Assembly (NCBI GenBank): GCA_019239425.1
Contig: JAFAZX010000048.1
Coordinates: 1 to 32,363, forward strand
DNA: 32,363 nt
Reading direction: 5' to 3'
Origin: Acidobacteriota bacterium
GTDB lineage: Bacteria > Acidobacteriota > Blastocatellia > Pyrinomonadales > Pyrinomonadaceae
The notes below the pieces were generated by a model. It worked only from the letters and a program-made list of their open reading frames with translations, did not search any database and was not told the origin of the DNA. A program made the position numbers and the translations under genes. Of this stretch, positions 1-8,647 are shown piece after piece; positions within the stretch are counted from its first letter, which is position 1; each line of letters starts with the position of its first letter.

Positions 1-1
1 G

Positions 2-388
2 CGCGAGCCGAACCTCTACGGCACGCACCACATCGGCGCCTCGACCGACCAGGCGCAGGAGGCCATCGCCGCCGAGACCGTCCGCGTCATCCGCACCTTC
101 AAGGAGACGGGGCGCGTCCCGAACGTCGTCAACCTCGCGCGCCGCACCCCTTCGACGCACACGCTCGTCGTCCGCCACCGCGACCGCCCCGGCGTGCTGG
201 CCTCCGTCCTCGACCGCGTCCGCGGCGAGGCGATCAACGTGCAGGAGATGGAGAACGTCATCTTCGAAGGCTCCGAGGCCGCGGTCGCGCGCATCAACCT
301 CGAAGGCGGCCTCGACGCGGACGCGTTGGAAAGAATGAAAGCGGAGAACGACGACATCATCGAGTTGAGCCTGTTGGAAATCAGGTAG
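2..388 (+). CDS. serA: D-3-phosphoglycerate dehydrogenase, C-terminal part (5' end outside window)
   Basis: The reading frame is open from the window edge and encodes 128 residues ending at TAG 386-388. It starts in the end of the NAD-binding domain: the motif HHIGASTDQAQEAI is typical of 3-phosphoglycerate dehydrogenase just after its catalytic histidine region. An ACT-like regulatory domain follows, beginning at THTLVVRHRDRPGVLASVLD, the fold that binds serine in many family members. The enzyme oxidises 3-phosphoglycerate in the first step of serine synthesis. serC lies 76 nt downstream on the same strand, which fits a serA-serC operon interrupted by a hairpin repeat. The N-terminal half is not visible, so overall length and the catalytic dyad cannot be checked. 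Confidence 0.88.
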   Translation, partial: REPNLYGTHHIGASTDQAQEAIAAETVRVIRTFKETGRVPNVVNLARRTPSTHTLVVRHRDRPGVLASVLDRVRGEAINVQEMENVIFEGSEAAVARINLEGGLDADALERMKAENDDIIELSLLEIR

Positions 389-449
389 TGAATGGTGAAT
401 AGTAAATGGTGAATGGTGAAAGCGGGTTCTTACTATTCACCATTCACCA
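389..449. repeat. Heptad-unit palindrome between serA and serC
   Basis: The left arm begins at the base after the serA stop codon and is made of 7-nt units of the ATGGTGA / ATAGTAA type. The right arm is its reverse complement. Bases 389-405 pair perfectly with 430-446 (17 bp), leaving a 24-nt loop. The right arm ends 15 nt before the serC ATG and just upstream of its Shine-Dalgarno-like CGGAG. It could act as an mRNA-stabilising or attenuating hairpin. It lacks a following T-run, so it is not a classical terminator. Confidence 0.85.
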
Positions 450-464
450 GAACGGAGTGAGCCA

Positions 465-1550
465 ATGACCGAGAGAATCTTTAACTTCAGCGCGGGGCCG
501 GCGGTGTTGCCGGTGTCGGTGCTCGAGCGCGCGCGGGAGGAGATGTTGTCCCTGCCCGGCGTCGGGATGAGCGTGATGGAGATCAGCCACCGCTCGAAGC
601 CGTTCCAGGCCATCATCGACGGGGCCGAGGCGGGCCTGCGTAATTTGTTAGGCATCCCCGAAGGCTACCGCGTGCTCTTCCTGCAGGGCGGCGCGAGCCT
701 GCAGTTCTCGATGGTGCCGATGAACTTCCTGCCCGAGGGCGGAAGCGCCGACTACATCATCACCGGGAGCTGGGGCAAGAAGGCCATCAAGGAGGCGAAG
801 CGCGTCGGCTCGACGAGCGTCGCGGCGGACATGGCCGACTCGGGTTATAACCGCGTCCCCGGGCAGGACGAGTTGAAGCTGGACGCAAACGCGGCCTACG
901 CGCACGTCACCTCGAACGAGACCATCGAGGGCGTCGAGTGGCAGGACGACCCCGACGTGGGCGACGTGCCGCTCGTCTGCGACGCTTCGTCGGACATCTG
1001 TTCGAGGCCGGTGGACGTTTCGAAGTACGCGCTCATCTACGCGGGCGCGCAGAAGAACCTCGGCCCCTCGGGCGTGACGGTCGTCATCGTCCGCGAGGAC
1101 TTTCTGGCGAAGGGGCAAGCGGGGTTGGCGACGATGCTCGACTACCGCACGCACGCCGAGAACGGCTCGCTCTATAACACGCCGAACACTTGGGGCATCT
1201 ACATCCTGAATCTGGTGTGCGAGTGGGTGAAGGAGCAGGGCGGCCTGGAAGGGATGTACCAAAAGAACGTCGAGAAGGCGCAGAAGATTTACGACGCCAT
1301 CGACGCGACCGACTTCTACCGCGGCCACGCCGTACCGGAAGCGCGCTCCATCATGAACGTCACCTTCCGCCTCCCCTCCGAAGAGCTTGAGAAGAAGTTC
1401 GCCTCCGAAGCGACCGCCCAGGGCCTCGACGGTCTCAAAGGCCACCGCTCCGTCGGCGGCATCCGCGCCTCCATCTACAACGCCTTCCCAACGGAAGGCT
1501 GCGACGCCCTCGTCCAATTCATGCGCGAATTCGAACGCACCAACGGCTAA
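465..1550 (+). CDS. serC: Phosphoserine aminotransferase
   Basis: This 361-aa class V PLP-dependent aminotransferase converts 3-phosphohydroxypyruvate and glutamate to O-phosphoserine, the second step of serine synthesis; the family also acts in pyridoxal phosphate synthesis. The N-terminus FNFSAGPAVLP, the SHRSKPF segment (residues 41-47) and FLQGGASLQF (72-81) are family hallmarks. AGAQKNLGPSG (193-203) holds the PLP-binding lysine K197, matching Lys198 of E. coli SerC. Length is normal for the family. The ATG is preceded by AACGGAG at a suitable distance. The gene follows serA on the same strand and is closed by a strong palindrome at 1559-1588. No key residue appears to be missing. Confidence 0.96.
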   Translation: MTERIFNFSAGPAVLPVSVLERAREEMLSLPGVGMSVMEISHRSKPFQAIIDGAEAGLRNLLGIPEGYRVLFLQGGASLQFSMVPMNFLPEGGSADYIITGSWGKKAIKEAKRVGSTSVAADMADSGYNRVPGQDELKLDANAAYAHVTSNETIEGVEWQDDPDVGDVPLVCDASSDICSRPVDVSKYALIYAGAQKNLGPSGVTVVIVREDFLAKGQAGLATMLDYRTHAENGSLYNTPNTWGIYILNLVCEWVKEQGGLEGMYQKNVEKAQKIYDAIDATDFYRGHAVPEARSIMNVTFRLPSEELEKKFASEATAQGLDGLKGHRSVGGIRASIYNAFPTEGCDALVQFMREFERTNG

Positions 1551-1558
1551 ACACTCCG

Positions 1559-1591
1559 AAGGCGCGGCGGAACGTTCCGCCGCGCCTTTCC
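1559..1591. terminator. Perfect 30-nt palindromic terminator-like hairpin after serC
   Basis: Bases 1559-1588 form a perfect palindrome (arm AAGGCGCGGCGGAA), starting 8 nt after the serC stop and followed by TTCCC rather than a long T-run. It sits between convergent serC and the minus-strand TIR-STAND gene, so it may serve both. The short U-tract makes strictly intrinsic termination less certain. Confidence 0.7.
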
Positions 1592-1651
1592 CTACAACCG
1601 TCCCATCGAAGTTCGATTGATTCCCGTCGCAATCGTTTCACACCAACGAGG

Positions 1652-4063
1652 TCAGCTTTCGCACTCAGCGAGAGTCCGGCAAGCTGCGTCTAGAGATGGT
1701 GAACGCAGGGCGGTCAAAATTTCGACGGCACGCCAGGCGTACGGAAGGGCTTCCGGCTTCCGGTCTTGCCGGACGAGTGCCTTGGCGATGCGACGGCAGT
1801 TGGTGGCGATTAACTCCTTGCGGCCGAGTGTGTCGGACAAGGTCAGGGCATCGCAAGCGAGGGCTTCTGCGCCAGGCCAGTCTTCGCGGGTCAACGCCAA
1901 CTCGGCTAGATTGCTGGTATAGATGGCGATGCCTTCGCGATCATGGATGACCCCGGCGATCCGTAGGGCCTCACGGTAATAGCGCTCGGCGGCATCGAGA
2001 TTACCAGTGCGTTGTTCGGCTCCGGCGAGGTCGTTTAGGCTGATAGCAAGATCGTCACTCTCAGGGTTTAAGGCGCGCCTAAGCTCCACAGCTTCGCGGT
2101 AGGCTGCGATGGCAGCAGAGTAATCCTCGGCCAATTCATGCCCGATGCCGCGCAAGCGGATGGCAGTGGCCCGTTCGCGTGTACCAGCTTTGGCCTCGCG
2201 CCAGTGAGCTTCGGCACGGTCAGCGCAAGCGAGCACTTCCGCGGACTGTCCACGTAGATGTTGGACATAGCCGGCATTGAAGGCGCGCCAACCGGCATTT
2301 AGAAAATCTTTGGCCGCTACAGCTTTGACTTCAGCATCTCGCGAGAAGGCGAGCCGTTCATCCCATCGGCCGGTAAAATCAAGAAACCTTACTAATGCGT
2401 TGCACACGGTCTGGAGTCGATTATTCGGCCCGGCGAGAAAACGTGACAGAGCGGCGGCGAGAGTGGGCCACGCGGCGTCAAGCACACAGAAGTTGTCATG
2501 TTTCTGATAGCCGTTCTCTACTACCAGCGCGAAGGCGCGCTTTTCGAGCCGGTCGCCGGTCTCCGCGACGACCTCGGGTTTACGCCGCCGCAGGAAGTCC
2601 GCGACCAACGGCACAAGGGCGAATGTCTTTTCCTCATTATCAGGGACGACTAGCGAGCGGTTGGCTAGACTACGCAGGGCGGTTTCGATCGATTTCTCAT
2701 CGCAGTCCGCGACCGCGGTAATGTGCTCCACCTTTGCCGGTAAGGTGAAGTAGGTGAGCGCGCAGAGGACTTTGGTCTCAGCCTCGGTAAACTCATTCAC
2801 TAGATCGCCGAAGACGAACTCAAGGGGGTCGTTGTCCGGCGGGCAGGAGTTGAGGAAGTCGAGCGCGTCGGCGATGGTGCGGCAGCTACCGCGGCCGAGT
2901 TGGCCGGCCACCCAGCGCAGGAGCAGGGGGTTGCCGGCGGTCTGTTCGTAGAGGGCAATGCGTTCGTCCTCGTCGGTCTTCGCGAGTAGCGGGTTGCGGC
3001 GGGCGAGGTCGGCGAGGGTTTCGAGAGCGGCTTCGCGGCTGAGTTGTTGGAGGATGAGTTCTTCGGAGCCGGAGCCGATGCGGCGGCGGCTGGTGAGGAT
3101 GGCTTTGCAGCCTTGGGGCAGGCGTTTGACGAAGGTGAAGAGGCGGTCGCGGTCGGGCTTGGGGAGAGATTCGAGGTTGTCGAGGATGAGGAGTGCTTTT
3201 TCGTCGCGGAGTGCGTCGAGGAGCAGGCGGATGCGGTCGTCCTCCGGTGCTTTCGGGATGTCAGCGCGGCCCAACTCGCGGGCGAGTTCGTTGAGCATTT
3301 CGAGGAAGCCGGGGAGGACGAAGACGCCGAGTTCGCGGACGCCGTCGTCGTCGAGTTCTCGATTTTTGATGGAGACGAAGACGATGCGGTCGAACTGTGC
3401 GGGCGTGCAGTCGAGGGCGGCGCGGATGGCAAGGGAGGTCTTGCCCATGCCGCCGGGGCCGTCGATGAGGGCGCCCCAGGTGCGGTTCTCGGGGTCGAGG
3501 GCTTCGCGGATTTGCGCCAGCTCCTCCTCGCGGCCGAAGAAGGGTTGGAGGCGCGGGAGGTTGTTGGGGATGGCGGTGTGCTGAAGCTTGTCGTCGGGTG
3601 ACGCGCGCCTGGTGTAGAAGTCTTTGGGCCTGCCCTCGTTGACCGCGAGGCGTTCGAGGATGAGCCGGGCGAAGTCTTCGGGCGTCTTGTCGTCCAGCTC
3701 GACGAACCCGGCGTCCGAGTAGAGACCTTCGACGCCGGCCTGTTCGAACCTGCTGAGCAGTACTTCGCCCTCGCGCCGTCGCTTGAGCAGGTCGAAGATC
3801 GCGTCCCACTCCAGCCCGCACCATTCCTTGCGCGGGTAGTCGAGGCAGAGAACCACGACCACTAAATCGGACTGCTCGTGGTAGAGCTTCGGCAGGTAGC
3901 GTCCGAGGCGCGCGCGGGCGAACTCGGCCACGTAAAACTTGTCGTAGAGGATCGCCTCTTCGCCGAACCGCTCGGCGAGGATGGTGGCGACCTGTTCGAC
4001 GAAGTCGCGCTTCTCCCCGGCGAAGGAGAGGGCGATGCGGAAGCGTCTGTCGGTGGGCTCCAT
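1652..4063 (-). CDS. TIR domain - STAND/NB-ARC-like NTPase - TPR protein (probable immune receptor)
   Basis: The 803-aa protein has three parts. Residues 7-90 form a TIR domain starting RFRIALSFAGEKRDFVEQV, with the W81-C-G-L-E85 motif where E85 aligns with the catalytic glutamate of NAD-consuming TIRs. Residues 170-500 form a STAND ATPase: P-loop GPGGMGKTS (202-210), Walker B LLILDNLES (291-299), ILTSRRR (322-328) and GNPLLL (377-382). Residues about 580-800 are helical TPR-like repeats that could be the sensor. In related bacterial systems, target binding oligomerises the NTPase and activates TIR cleavage of NAD+, aborting infection; that role is inferred here. The 3' half (TPR part) looks visibly lower in GC than the TIR/NTPase half. 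No partner gene is seen, so it may work alone. Confidence 0.85.
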   Translation of the reverse strand: MEPTDRRFRIALSFAGEKRDFVEQVATILAERFGEEAILYDKFYVAEFARARLGRYLPKLYHEQSDLVVVVLCLDYPRKEWCGLEWDAIFDLLKRRREGEVLLSRFEQAGVEGLYSDAGFVELDDKTPEDFARLILERLAVNEGRPKDFYTRRASPDDKLQHTAIPNNLPRLQPFFGREEELAQIREALDPENRTWGALIDGPGGMGKTSLAIRAALDCTPAQFDRIVFVSIKNRELDDDGVRELGVFVLPGFLEMLNELARELGRADIPKAPEDDRIRLLLDALRDEKALLILDNLESLPKPDRDRLFTFVKRLPQGCKAILTSRRRIGSGSEELILQQLSREAALETLADLARRNPLLAKTDEDERIALYEQTAGNPLLLRWVAGQLGRGSCRTIADALDFLNSCPPDNDPLEFVFGDLVNEFTEAETKVLCALTYFTLPAKVEHITAVADCDEKSIETALRSLANRSLVVPDNEEKTFALVPLVADFLRRRKPEVVAETGDRLEKRAFALVVENGYQKHDNFCVLDAAWPTLAAALSRFLAGPNNRLQTVCNALVRFLDFTGRWDERLAFSRDAEVKAVAAKDFLNAGWRAFNAGYVQHLRGQSAEVLACADRAEAHWREAKAGTRERATAIRLRGIGHELAEDYSAAIAAYREAVELRRALNPESDDLAISLNDLAGAEQRTGNLDAAERYYREALRIAGVIHDREGIAIYTSNLAELALTREDWPGAEALACDALTLSDTLGRKELIATNCRRIAKALVRQDRKPEALPYAWRAVEILTALRSPSLDAACRTLAECES

Positions 4064-4155
4064 AGTTTGAGTCCGTGAGCACGCGTAAGGATTCTGACGT
4101 GTCGATTATCCACGGCGGGCGGGGTGCGGCCAACAGTTTTTAGCGAGGCGAGTGC

Positions 4156-4184
4156 TTGGCAGGCGCGCGGGCGGGGTTTAAAGT
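4156..4184 (+). promoter_or_regulatory. Putative sigma70-type promoter for the PD40 gene
   Basis: TTGGCA (4156-4161) and TAAAGT (4179-4184) are separated by exactly 17 bp, close to the TTGACA-17-TATAAT consensus. Transcription would begin near 4191, about 50 nt before the ATG at 4243. It lies in the divergent region between the TIR-STAND gene and the PD40 gene. The call rests on spacing and hexamer match only. Confidence 0.45.
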
Positions 4185-4199
4185 AGGGCACGTTCCTGG

Positions 4200-4241
4200 A
4201 GTCTTTGTTCCGCGCCCGCGGGCGCTTTCCCCTTAAAGACT
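4200..4241 (+). promoter_or_regulatory. 5' UTR hairpin directly before the PD40 start codon
   Basis: AGTCTTT (4200-4206) pairs with AAAGACT (4235-4241), enclosing a perfect GCGCCCGCGGGCGC palindrome (4212-4225). The outer stem ends one base before the ATG at 4243, and no Shine-Dalgarno sequence is visible. Such a structure could limit ribosome access. It is a sequence observation; function is inferred. Confidence 0.4.
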
Positions 4242-4242
4242 A

Positions 4243-5307
<1,065 letters not shown>

Positions 5308-5386
5308 AAGGATGAAGGCGGAAGGATGAAGGATGAAAGTAATGCGGTTTGAGCTTCATCCTTCCGCCTTCATCCTTCCGCCTTCC
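5308..5386. repeat. Heptad-unit palindrome between the PD40 and M28 genes
   Basis: The left arm starts directly after the TGA stop (5305-5307) and uses GGATGAA / GGCGGAA heptads. Bases 5308-5331 pair perfectly with 5354-5377 (24 bp) around a 22-nt loop. The right arm runs to 5386, one base before the ATG of the next gene, so it replaces any Shine-Dalgarno site. Confidence 0.85.
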
Positions 5387-5387
5387 A

Positions 5388-7466
5388 ATGAAAGCCATGC
5401 AGTACCAGAAGACCCTTCGACTCCTCCTCGCGCTTCTCCTGCTTTCGTCGAACGCTCTGGCGCAGACGGCGGCGAAGCCGTCCAACGGGCCGGACGTGGA
5501 GCGCCTGCGCGCGCACGTCACCTACCTCGCCTCCGACAAGCTCGAAGGCCGGCGGACGGGCACGCCCGGCGCGGACGAGGCGGCGCGCTACGTCGCCGAG
5601 GAGTTCAAGCGCCTCGGCCTCGCGCCGGGCGGCTCGATCTCCTACATCACACGGACGGGGCCGCTCAGCTTCGCCGGCACGCTCCAGGCTTACGACCAGC
5701 CGTTCCCATACGTCGCGGGCGTCGAGCTGGGGAAGGGGAACGCGCTGACGGCCACGCGGCGCGCGGACGCTGGCGTGCCTATGGCGATTGACTTCCGCGT
5801 GGGCGAGGACTGGATGCCCGTCGGCTTCGGCTCGAACGCGAAGGTCGAGGGGCCGGTCGCCTTCGTCGGCTACGGCATCACGGCCGCCGAGCAGAACTAC
5901 GACGACTACAAGGGCGGGGTCGCGAAGGACAAGGTCGCGCTCGCCTTCTCGGGGTCGCCCGACGGCGACAACCCGCACGGCCGCTTCACGCGCGCGGGCG
6001 AGCTGCGCTTCAAGGCCGCGGCCGCGCGGGCCGCGGGCGCGAAGGCGCTCGTCGTCATCGCCGCGGAAGAGAACTTTAAGGACGACAAACTCGCGCGCCT
6101 GCGCTACGACAACGCGGGCGGAGACGCCGGCCTGCCCGTGGCCGTTCTGTCGCGGCAGGCGGCGGCGAAGGTTCTGGGTCTGGCCCTGGCGTCGCTGCTC
6201 AGCGGAAGGGGAGGCGGCCCCGCCGCGGTCGCGCAGGGCGCGGAGCTTGGCAAGGGCGTCGTCTTCAGTCTCTCGACCGACGTGGTTCGAAAGAACGCGT
6301 CGGCGGTGAACGTCGTCGGCCTCCTCGAAGGGTCTGACCCGAAGTTAAAGAATGAGGCCATCGTCCTCGGCGCGCACTACGACCACCTGGGGCTCGGCGG
6401 CGAGGGGAGCCTCGCGGGGCGCGAGGGCGAGATACATCACGGCGCGGACGACAACGCCTCGGGCACGGCCGGGCTGCTTGAGCTGGCGCGACTCCTCTCG
6501 GCCGACAGGGCGAGGATGAGGCGCACCGTCGTCTTCGTCGCCTTCGGCGGCGAGGAGGAGGGACTCATCGGTTCGAGCTACTACGTGGAGAAACCGGCCT
6601 ACCCGCTTCAGCAGACCGTGGCGATGCTCAACATGGACATGATCGGGCGTCTGCGTGAAGGCGCGCTCAACGTCGGCGGCGTCGGCACGGCCACGGAGTT
6701 TCGCGGGCTGGTCGAAGAGCTGAACAAGGCCGTCTCCGTCGACTTCACCGTCGTCCCCCTCACCTTCAACCAGCAGGCCGGCGTTGAGAAGAAGGAAGGG
6801 AAGCAGGGCGCGGAGAAGGTCGAGAACCCCAAGAACCTCAGCGGCCCTTACCTGCCCGGGTCTTCGGTCACTGGCCCGGGCGGCCCGGCCATCGTCGTCG
6901 GGCCGGACGGCCGCCCGGCCCAGTCGTTCTGGCCCGAGCGCTTCGCTTTGCGTCTGAGCGAGGACGGCTTCGGGCCGAGCGACCACTCCTCGTTCTACGC
7001 GAAGCGCGTCCCCGTCCTCTTCTTCTTCACGGGGTCGCACGAGGACTACCACAAGCCTTCGGACACGGCCGACCGCATCAACTACGAGGGCGAGGCGCAG
7101 GTGCTCGGCCTCGTGCGCGACATCGTCTACCGCCTACAGGAGTGGGAAGCGCGCCCGACCTACGCGGTCGCGAAATCGGAGGTCAACACGCGCACGACCT
7201 TCCGCGTCTCGCTCGGGGTGATGCCCTCCTACGGCGAAGCGACCGACGGCCTCAAACTCGACTCGGTGCGCGAGGGCTCGCCCGCGGCGGCCGCCGGCAT
7301 CAGGGCCGGCGACAAGGTCGTGAGACTGGCCGGCCGCGACATCCGCAACGTCTACGACTACACGCAGGCGCTCTCCGAGATGAAGGCCGGGCAGGAGTAC
7401 GAGATCGAACTCCTCCGCGACGGCCAGCGCCTCAAGCTCAAGGTGACGCCGGCGGAGAGAAAGTAG
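5388..7466 (+). CDS. Secreted M28-family zinc metallopeptidase with PDZ domain
   Basis: The 692-aa protein has a signal peptide (MKAMQYQKTLRLLLALLLL, cleavage probably near ALAQ), an M28 catalytic domain with an inserted PA-like domain (about 100-300), and a C-terminal PDZ domain (about 620-690, VREGSPAAAAGIRAGDKVV). Di-zinc ligands can be read in order: H330 in GAHYDH, D354/D355 in HGADDNASG, the E389-E391 triplet in GGEEEG, D417 in NMDMIGR and H555 in HEDYHKPSDT. It probably acts as an extracytoplasmic aminopeptidase or carboxypeptidase. The start at 5388 gives a complete signal peptide; an alternative ATG is at 5397. Neither has a Shine-Dalgarno site because a repeat arm lies upstream. The TAG stop is embedded in the next repeat element. 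Confidence 0.92.
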   Translation: MKAMQYQKTLRLLLALLLLSSNALAQTAAKPSNGPDVERLRAHVTYLASDKLEGRRTGTPGADEAARYVAEEFKRLGLAPGGSISYITRTGPLSFAGTLQAYDQPFPYVAGVELGKGNALTATRRADAGVPMAIDFRVGEDWMPVGFGSNAKVEGPVAFVGYGITAAEQNYDDYKGGVAKDKVALAFSGSPDGDNPHGRFTRAGELRFKAAAARAAGAKALVVIAAEENFKDDKLARLRYDNAGGDAGLPVAVLSRQAAAKVLGLALASLLSGRGGGPAAVAQGAELGKGVVFSLSTDVVRKNASAVNVVGLLEGSDPKLKNEAIVLGAHYDHLGLGGEGSLAGREGEIHHGADDNASGTAGLLELARLLSADRARMRRTVVFVAFGGEEEGLIGSSYYVEKPAYPLQQTVAMLNMDMIGRLREGALNVGGVGTATEFRGLVEELNKAVSVDFTVVPLTFNQQAGVEKKEGKQGAEKVENPKNLSGPYLPGSSVTGPGGPAIVVGPDGRPAQSFWPERFALRLSEDGFGPSDHSSFYAKRVPVLFFFTGSHEDYHKPSDTADRINYEGEAQVLGLVRDIVYRLQEWEARPTYAVAKSEVNTRTTFRVSLGVMPSYGEATDGLKLDSVREGSPAAAAGIRAGDKVVRLAGRDIRNVYDYTQALSEMKAGQEYEIELLRDGQRLKLKVTPAERK

Positions 7467-7825
7467 GCAGTAGGCAGTTATACCGACTTGCGAGATAAAA
7501 TAAGGCCGTCTCTCGCTGGGAGCGCGGGCATCCCTGCCCGCCTGAGCGCGCGAGCGCGCTGACCGTCTTACTCCTTACCTCAACGTTGAGACCTGAAGTC
7601 TCACAGCTTTCGCGCTGACGCGCTCATGCGGGCAGGGATGCCCGCGCTCCCAGCGAAGTAGGGCCTTATTTCAATCCGCAAGTCGGTATTAGAAGGCAGA
7701 TCGAATAAATGAATCGGGGGCGGCGAGTCGTTAACCTCACCGCCCCCGGTTTTTTATTCGAGCAGATTTATGTAGGAAGCTTTTTGTTTTAACTGCCTAC
7801 TGCCATCTGCCTACTCCCTACTCCC
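7463..7825. mobile_element. MITE-like nested-palindrome element, copy 1 (intact)
   Basis: The non-coding element has outer inverted arms of GTAGGCA-type heptads (CAGTAGGCAGTT 7468-7479 with 7791-7802). Inside is a long hairpin: TACCGACTTGCG 7481-7492 with 7677-7688, AATAAGGCC 7499-7507 with 7662-7670, and a perfect 28-bp stem 7514-7541 with 7628-7655 containing GCGGGCATCCCTGCCCGC. A terminator-like hairpin module follows at 7715-7755. A second, partly decayed copy lies at 11978-12315 in overall opposite orientation. It overlaps the stop codon of the M28 gene and ends 3 nt from the stop of the RRM gene. No transposase is present, so movement would need a transposase supplied elsewhere, for example of the RAYT type. 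Confidence 0.75.
7715..7755 (+). terminator. Intrinsic terminator inside MITE-like copy 1
   Basis: CGGGGGCGG (7715-7723) pairs with CCGCCCCCG (7740-7748), helped by GAG/CTC inside, and is followed by six T residues (7750-7755). This is a good rho-independent terminator for transcripts coming from the M28 gene. Confidence 0.7.
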
Positions 7826-7828
7826 TTA

Positions 7829-8170
7829 TCACCAGCGCGGCTCGCGGTCGCGGCCGCCCCCGCCGCCGCCGTAGCCGCCCCGGTCACGGCCGCCGCCTCC
7901 GCCGCCGTAGCCGCCGCGCTCGACGCGCGGGCGCGCCTCGTTGACCGTCAGAGTGCGGCCGCCGAACTCCTTGCCGTTGAACTGCTCGATGGCCGCGGCC
8001 GCGCCTTCGGCCGTCGCCATCTCGACGAAGCCGAAGCCGCGCGAGCGCCCCGTGTCGCGGTCTTCGACCACGGTGGCGTTCTCGACCTCGCCGGCCTGCG
8101 AGAAGATTTCGCGCAGTTCGTCGCCGGTCGTGCGGAAGTTAAGGTTCCCGACGTACAGTCTCGTACTCAT
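7829..8170 (-). CDS. RRM-domain RNA-binding protein with Gly-rich tail
   Basis: The 113-aa protein has one RNA recognition motif (residues 3-80) with RNP2 LYVGNL (5-10) and RNP1 RGFGFVEM (44-51), whose aromatic residues stack on RNA bases. The tail (84-113) consists of two GGYGGGGGGRDR-type repeats ending in EPRW. The layout matches the small cold-inducible Rbp proteins of cyanobacteria and other bacteria, which act as RNA chaperones. An AAGGA lies 12 nt before the ATG. The stop codon is 3 nt from the end of the MITE-like copy. The gene is transcribed toward that element and away from the kinase gene. Confidence 0.93.
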   Translation of the reverse strand: MSTRLYVGNLNFRTTGDELREIFSQAGEVENATVVEDRDTGRSRGFGFVEMATAEGAAAAIEQFNGKEFGGRTLTVNEARPRVERGGYGGGGGGRDRGGYGGGGGGRDREPRW

Positions 8171-8647
8171 GTCTGTCTCTATCCTTTACTGGAAGTGAAG
8201 CGCGGGCCGCGACTCGTCGCGTGTGTGAAGTATGGGTTGAGCGGGGAGCGGGACTCTGCTTCGAACACTGCGGCGGCGAGGGCGGCGACTTCTGACGGCC
8301 CGTTGCTCCGGCCGGAGGGCGAGAGCGGCTTCAAACCAACTGACCAACCTCACTCTCCTTCAGCCGAACACCGTCGCCTCAACAGTCGCGGGCAGGCGCG
8401 GCCGCCTTCGGCCGCGCGAGAGCAGGAACCTGATGGGCGAGAGTATGCCTAAAACCGCACACGCCGCGCAACAACTTTTCTCTGTCATCTTCCTTCTTGA
8501 AAAGGCCGGGGCTTTAGAGGAGAATGGCGGCGCGTTTGAGTTGAGGGGGCGCGCCGCGCCGCGTGTGGCGGCCGGGCGCCCCGGAGTCGTTAGAACCTCT
8601 GACCTTTCGCGCCCCGGCCGGCGGCCCCCGGCCGTCTCTGACCCGCA
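8171..8647. other. Gene-free region between divergent RRM and kinase genes
   Basis: I see no convincing gene here: open frames are short, overlap one another and lack recognisable motifs. The region should contain both divergent promoters, but none is clear. A strong hairpin is present, GCGCGGCCG 8396-8404 with CGGCCGCGC 8409-8417 around a CCTT loop, with no T-run. Confidence 0.5.

Noticed and set aside
465..1550. SerC as a missing EgtE-type PLP lyase for the ergothioneine island
   Set aside because: It is 14 kb away, sits with serA, and has all phosphoserine aminotransferase hallmarks.
1652..4063. Thoeris-type defence system
   Set aside because: The TIR domain is fused to a STAND NTPase and TPR; no ThsA-like SIR2/SLOG effector gene is nearby.
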